Shown one piece after another: positions 60,433 through 64,000 of a stretch of DNA of 64,000 bases (within the stretch, counting starts at the first letter, position 1; each line of letters opens with the position of its first letter). The DNA lies in assembly GCF_000518645.1 (NCBI RefSeq), contig NZ_JADZ01000015.1:62001-126000 (forward strand), read 5' to 3'. Below the pieces are notes generated by a model that searched no databases, was not told the origin of the DNA, and was given only the letters and a program-made list of their open reading frames with translations. A program made the translations under genes and the position numbers. Origin of the DNA: Curvibacter gracilis ATCC BAA-807 (lineage in GTDB: Bacteria; Pseudomonadota; Gammaproteobacteria; Burkholderiales; Burkholderiaceae_C).

Positions 60433-60525
60433 ATGCTGGAAGACCTTGCAATGGCCCTGCTGGCACTGGCAGTGCTGGCCTTGCCCATGGCGCTGGCCTG
60501 GCTGCTGATCGGCCGGGCAAAATGA
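60433..60525 (+). CDS. 30-residue membrane peptide between kdpC and kdpD
   Basis: This ORF, MLEDLAMALLALAVLALPMA followed by LAWLLIGRAK, begins 6 bases after the kdpC stop and ends 19 bases before kdpD. It predicts one helix with a positively charged end, like KdpF in size and topology. No clear Shine-Dalgarno is visible, but coupling to kdpC termination is plausible. The frame is below usual length cut-offs, and I do not recognise it. Confidence 0.45.
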   Translation: MLEDLAMALLALAVLALPMALAWLLIGRAK

Positions 60526-60544
60526 GTGATCAAAGGAGTTCTGC

Positions 60545-63250
60545 TTGGCCTTAGCCCCTGACGGTCGCCCCGACCCCGATCAATTGCTGGACCAGATCCG
60601 GGGCGCCGAGGCGCGCGCCACGCAGGGCCGCCTGCGCATCTATTTCGGTGCCAGCGCGGGCGTGGGCAAGACCTACGCCATGCTGGCCACGGCCCAGCGC
60701 GAGCTGGCCGCCGGGCGCGATGTGGTGGTGGGCGTGATCGAAACCCATGGCCGGGGCGACACCGCGGCCCAACTGGCCGGCCTGCCCTGCCTGCCACTCA
60801 AGACGGTGCCCTACCGCGGTCGCGTGCTGGGCGAGTTCGACCTCGACGCCGCACTGGCACGCCGCCCCCAGGTGCTGCTGGTGGATGAACTGGCCCACGC
60901 GAATGTGGAAGGCAGCCGCCACCCCAAGCGCTGGCAGGACGTGAACGAGCTGCTGGAGGCCGGCATCGAGGTCTGGACGGCACTCAACGTGCAGCACCTC
61001 GAAAGCCTCAATGGCACGGTAGGCGCCATCACCGGCGTGCGCGTGCACGAGACCGTGCCCGACACCGTGCTGGACCGTGCCGACGAGATCATCCTGGTCG
61101 ACGTCACACCCGACGAGTTGCTGACGCGCCTGAAGGCCGGCAAGGTCTACCTGCCCCAGCAGGCCGAGCGGGCGGCACAGAACTTCTTTCGCAAAGGCAA
61201 CCTGATCGCGCTGCGCGAGATCGCCCTGCGCCGCACCGCCGAGCGGGTGGAAGACGATGTGCGCCACTACCGGGTGCAGCAGTCGCAAGGGCCCCAGCCG
61301 GTGTGGAACACCTCGGGTTCACTGCTGGTGGGCGTGGACGAGCTGGAGGGCGCCGAGCAGACCGTGCGCGCCGCGGCCCGGCTGGCCGGGCAGCTCAACG
61401 CACGCTGGCTGGCCACCTATGTCGAGACGCCGCGCCTGCAGCGCCTGCCCTCGGCCGAGCGCGACCGCATCCTGGCCGTGCTCAAGCTGGCCGAGGAGAT
61501 GGGGGCCATCACCTCGGTGCTGGCCGGTGACGACATCGCGGCCGAGCTGCTGAAGCTGGCACGCCAGCAGAACTGCGCCACACTGGTGCTGGGCCGGCCA
61601 CGCCGGCGCCCGCGCTGGCGCGCCCCACTGGCGCGCCGGGTGGCCGACGCCGCCCCCGAGCTGGACCTGGTCGAAGTGGGCCGCAGCCCCGCCTCGCGCC
61701 GCCTGCCCAGTGCCCTGCCCCGCGAGGTCGAAGACGACACCCCGGCTGGGCTGCCACGCCGCTGGCTGCGCTACGCCACGGCGCTGGCGGTGTCGGTGCT
61801 CACCGCGGTGCTGGCCACGCCCCTGATCGGCTGGTTCGACCTGGCCAACATCGTGATGCTGTTCCTGCTCGGCGTGGTGGGCGTGGCGGTCAAGCTGGGG
61901 CGCGGGCCGGCGGCGCTGTCGGCGGTGCTCAACGTGGCGGCCTTCGACTACTTTTTCGTGCCGCCGCGCTTCTCGTTCGCGGTCAGCGATGTGCAGTACC
62001 TGCTGACCTTTGCCGTGATGCTGGCGGTGGGCCTGCTGACCGGGCAGTTGACCGCCGGGCTGCGCTTTCAGGCGCGCATCACGGCCGGGCGCGAACGCCG
62101 GGCACGCTCGCTGTTCGAGCTGACGCGCGAACTGTCTTCAGCCCTGCAGAGCCAGCAGGTGGCCGAGATCGGCGAAGCCGCGGTGCGGGCCAGCTTCGGC
62201 GGCCAGGTGCGGGTGCTGCTCAGCGATGCCGACGACCACCTGCCGCTGCCGCCCGAGCTGCCGCCGGGCTTTGACCTGGCCGTGGCCGACTGGGCCTTCC
62301 GCAACGGCCAGCCGGCCGGGCTGGCCACCAGCACACTGTCGGCCAGCGCCTGGCACTACCTGCCGCTGAAAGCCCCGATGCGCATCCGTGGCGTGCTGGC
62401 CTTGCAGCCGGCGCAGGCCCGCTGGCTGCTGATCCCCGAGCAGTTGCAGCAGCTCGACACCCTGGCCCGCCAGATCGCCATCGCGCAAGAGCGCGTGCAC
62501 TACGTCGAAGTGGCCCAGCAGGCCCTGGTGCAGATGGAGTCCGAGAGCCTGCGCAGTGCCTTGCTGGCCTCGATCTCGCACGATGTGCGCACCCCACTCA
62601 CCGCCCTGATCGGCCTGGCCGAATCACTGCGTGCCTCGCGCCCGGCGCTGGATGCGGAGCAAGACCGCATGGCCCAGGCCATCACCGACGAGGCCCGCCA
62701 GTTGCACACCCTGGTCAGCAACCTGCTGGACATGGCGCGCTTGCAAAGCGGCGCGGTGATGCTGCGCAGCGACTGGCAATCGGTCGAAGAGGTGGTGGGC
62801 GCCGCCATCCGCCTGGCCGCCCCGGCCCTGGCGGGCCGCCCCGTGCAGGTGCAGCTGCCGGCCGAGCTGCCGCTGGTGGAGTTTGACGCCACCCTGATGG
62901 AGCGGGTGCTGGTGAACCTGCTGGAGAACGCGGCCAAGTACGGCCAGCCGCCGATCGAGGTCCACGCCGGCGTCGAGCCCCAGGCCCTGTGGATCACGGT
63001 GCGCGATCACGGGCCCGGCCTGCCGGCGGCCATGCGCGGGCGCGAGCAAGCGCTGTTCGACACCTTCACGCGGGGCGAGCGCGAATCGGCCACGCCGGGC
63101 ATGGGCCTGGGCCTGGCGATTGCCCGCGCCATCGTCGAAGCCCACCACGGCCAGATCACGGCCACCGATCTGTCGCAGCGCGGTGGCGGTGCAGAATTCA
63201 CCCTGCGCCTGCCGCGCGGCACCCCGCCCGCCATCGACCCCACCGAGTGA
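60545..63250 (+). CDS. kdpD: Osmosensitive K+ channel sensor histidine kinase KdpD
   Basis: The 901-residue kinase starts at TTG, supported by AAAGGAG 5-8 bases upstream and the correct N-terminal length. It has the KdpD domain with Walker A GASAGVGKT (35-43), a universal-stress-protein domain (about 255-380), four membrane helices (DUF4118, about 400-500), a GAF-like domain, and HisKA with His679 in SISHDVRTPLTAL, followed by HATPase_c (GLGLAIARAIVEAHHG). It senses K+ limitation and phosphorylates KdpE. A weak start codon would keep sensor levels below the pump subunits. Confidence 0.96.
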   Translation: MALAPDGRPDPDQLLDQIRGAEARATQGRLRIYFGASAGVGKTYAMLATAQRELAAGRDVVVGVIETHGRGDTAAQLAGLPCLPLKTVPYRGRVLGEFDLDAALARRPQVLLVDELAHANVEGSRHPKRWQDVNELLEAGIEVWTALNVQHLESLNGTVGAITGVRVHETVPDTVLDRADEIILVDVTPDELLTRLKAGKVYLPQQAERAAQNFFRKGNLIALREIALRRTAERVEDDVRHYRVQQSQGPQPVWNTSGSLLVGVDELEGAEQTVRAAARLAGQLNARWLATYVETPRLQRLPSAERDRILAVLKLAEEMGAITSVLAGDDIAAELLKLARQQNCATLVLGRPRRRPRWRAPLARRVADAAPELDLVEVGRSPASRRLPSALPREVEDDTPAGLPRRWLRYATALAVSVLTAVLATPLIGWFDLANIVMLFLLGVVGVAVKLGRGPAALSAVLNVAAFDYFFVPPRFSFAVSDVQYLLTFAVMLAVGLLTGQLTAGLRFQARITAGRERRARSLFELTRELSSALQSQQVAEIGEAAVRASFGGQVRVLLSDADDHLPLPPELPPGFDLAVADWAFRNGQPAGLATSTLSASAWHYLPLKAPMRIRGVLALQPAQARWLLIPEQLQQLDTLARQIAIAQERVHYVEVAQQALVQMESESLRSALLASISHDVRTPLTALIGLAESLRASRPALDAEQDRMAQAITDEARQLHTLVSNLLDMARLQSGAVMLRSDWQSVEEVVGAAIRLAAPALAGRPVQVQLPAELPLVEFDATLMERVLVNLLENAAKYGQPPIEVHAGVEPQALWITVRDHGPGLPAAMRGREQALFDTFTRGERESATPGMGLGLAIARAIVEAHHGQITATDLSQRGGGAEFTLRLPRGTPPAIDPTE

Positions 63251-63260
63251 CCTGATTGCC

Positions 63261-63974
63261 ATGCCCAGCCCCACCGCCATCCTGATCGAAGACGAGCCGC
63301 AGATCCGCCGCTTCGTGCGCGCCGCCCTGGAAGCCGAAGGCTGGGGGGTGCACGAGGCCGAAGGCCTGCGCCGCGGGCTGATCGAGGTGGGCACGCGCAA
63401 ACCCGACCTGATCGTGCTGGACCTGGGCCTGCCTGACGGCGATGGGCTGGAGCTGATCCGCGATGTGCGTGGCTGGAGCCAGGTGCCCATCGTGGTGCTG
63501 TCGGCACGCAGCGACGAGGCCGACAAGATCGCCGCGCTGGATGCCGGTGCCGACGACTACCTGGCCAAGCCTTTCGGCGTGGGCGAGCTGATGGCCCGGG
63601 TGCGTGCCAACCTGCGCCGCCCACGCGGCCTGCCGGCCGAGGCCGGCCAGCACGGTGAGGCCGCCGATCCGGTGTTCCGCTTCGGCGGCGTGGAGATCGA
63701 CCGGGTGGCCCGGCTGGTGCGACGCGATGGCCAGCTGGTGCACCTGACCCCGATCGAATACCGGCTGCTGTCGGTGCTGGTCACCCACGCGGGCCGGGTG
63801 CTCACCCACCGCCAACTGCTGCGCGAGGTGTGGGGCGCCTCGCACACCGAGCAAAGCCACTACCTGCGCATCTACATGGGCCACCTGCGGCAAAAGCTCG
63901 AACACGACCCGGCCCAGCCGCGCCACCTGCTGACCGAAACCGCCGTGGGCTACCGGCTGCAGGTCGAGGGCTGA
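63261..63974 (+). CDS. kdpE: Response regulator KdpE
   Basis: The 237-residue OmpR-type regulator has a receiver domain with the phospho-acceptor Asp54 in IVLDLGLPDG and the Lys of DDYLAKPFG. The winged helix contains TPIEYRLLSVLVTHAGRVLT and ends AVGYRLQVEG. It activates kdpFABC through T-rich sites such as those at 55576-55630. It starts 10 bases after kdpD. Only 26 bases follow in the window. Confidence 0.96.
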   Translation: MPSPTAILIEDEPQIRRFVRAALEAEGWGVHEAEGLRRGLIEVGTRKPDLIVLDLGLPDGDGLELIRDVRGWSQVPIVVLSARSDEADKIAALDAGADDYLAKPFGVGELMARVRANLRRPRGLPAEAGQHGEAADPVFRFGGVEIDRVARLVRRDGQLVHLTPIEYRLLSVLVTHAGRVLTHRQLLREVWGASHTEQSHYLRIYMGHLRQKLEHDPAQPRHLLTETAVGYRLQVEG

Positions 63975-64000
63975 GCCCCTCGGGGCGGTCAGCTGCGCGG

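Overview
The window is GC-rich DNA with dense coding on both strands. It most likely comes from the chromosome of a betaproteobacterium of the Burkholderiales, probably the Comamonadaceae family. The signs are two solitary TctC/Bug-type binding proteins beside a general porin, hairpin repeats of the kind seen in this family, the rsmI/yraN/diaA/dolP gene order, and many signalling proteins. No rRNA, tRNA, CRISPR array, insertion sequence or prophage gene is visible. Everything here was read by eye, without database searches.

Layout. 1-6.4 kb: the end of a beta-hydroxyacid dehydrogenase, then dolP-like, diaA-like and yraN genes divergent from rsmI, a LysR regulator, an Lrp-type regulator, an OmpA-like membrane protein, and a decayed MNT/HEPN toxin-antitoxin pair. 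6.4-10.2 kb: an Hsp70/YegD-like protein, a fused NMN adenylyltransferase/Nudix enzyme and an HD-GYP protein. 10.3-19.8 kb: one minus-strand operon, rpiR-iaaA-gsiABCD-P1 peptidase-M55 aminopeptidase, for uptake and breakdown of unusual small peptides. 20.3-25.2 kb: a PutA without its DNA-binding domain and a luciferase-like monooxygenase.

25.3-41.4 kb is the accessory part of greatest interest. It has three transcription units. A plus-strand unit encodes a cupin, a type I extradiol dioxygenase, a 75-residue protein, a Rieske oxygenase and its VanB-type reductase. An eight-gene minus-strand operon encodes an SDR, a second cupin, an alpha/beta hydrolase, an IclR regulator, a ThDP-dependent decarboxylase-like enzyme, an aspartate dehydrogenase-like enzyme, an aldehyde dehydrogenase and a catalytically odd SDR. 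A plus-strand unit encodes two TctC binding proteins and a porin. In front of each unit I find a pair of 16-bp dyads of the form GTTTC-N6-GAAAC, clear or degenerate, always 19 bp apart centre to centre. This suggests that the in-cluster IclR protein controls all three. The gene set looks like a complete catabolic route for an aromatic, possibly nitrogen-containing, compound that I cannot match to a named pathway.

41.5-55.4 kb holds a frameshifted MarR gene, three c-di-GMP enzymes (including a PTS EIIC-EAL fusion), a CYTH protein, a nitroreductase, an acyl-CoA ligase, a branched-chain amino-acid-type binding protein and an MFS exporter. 55.6-64 kb is a complete kdpFABCDE potassium uptake operon with two additional tiny membrane ORFs, one overlapping kdpF and one between kdpC and kdpD.
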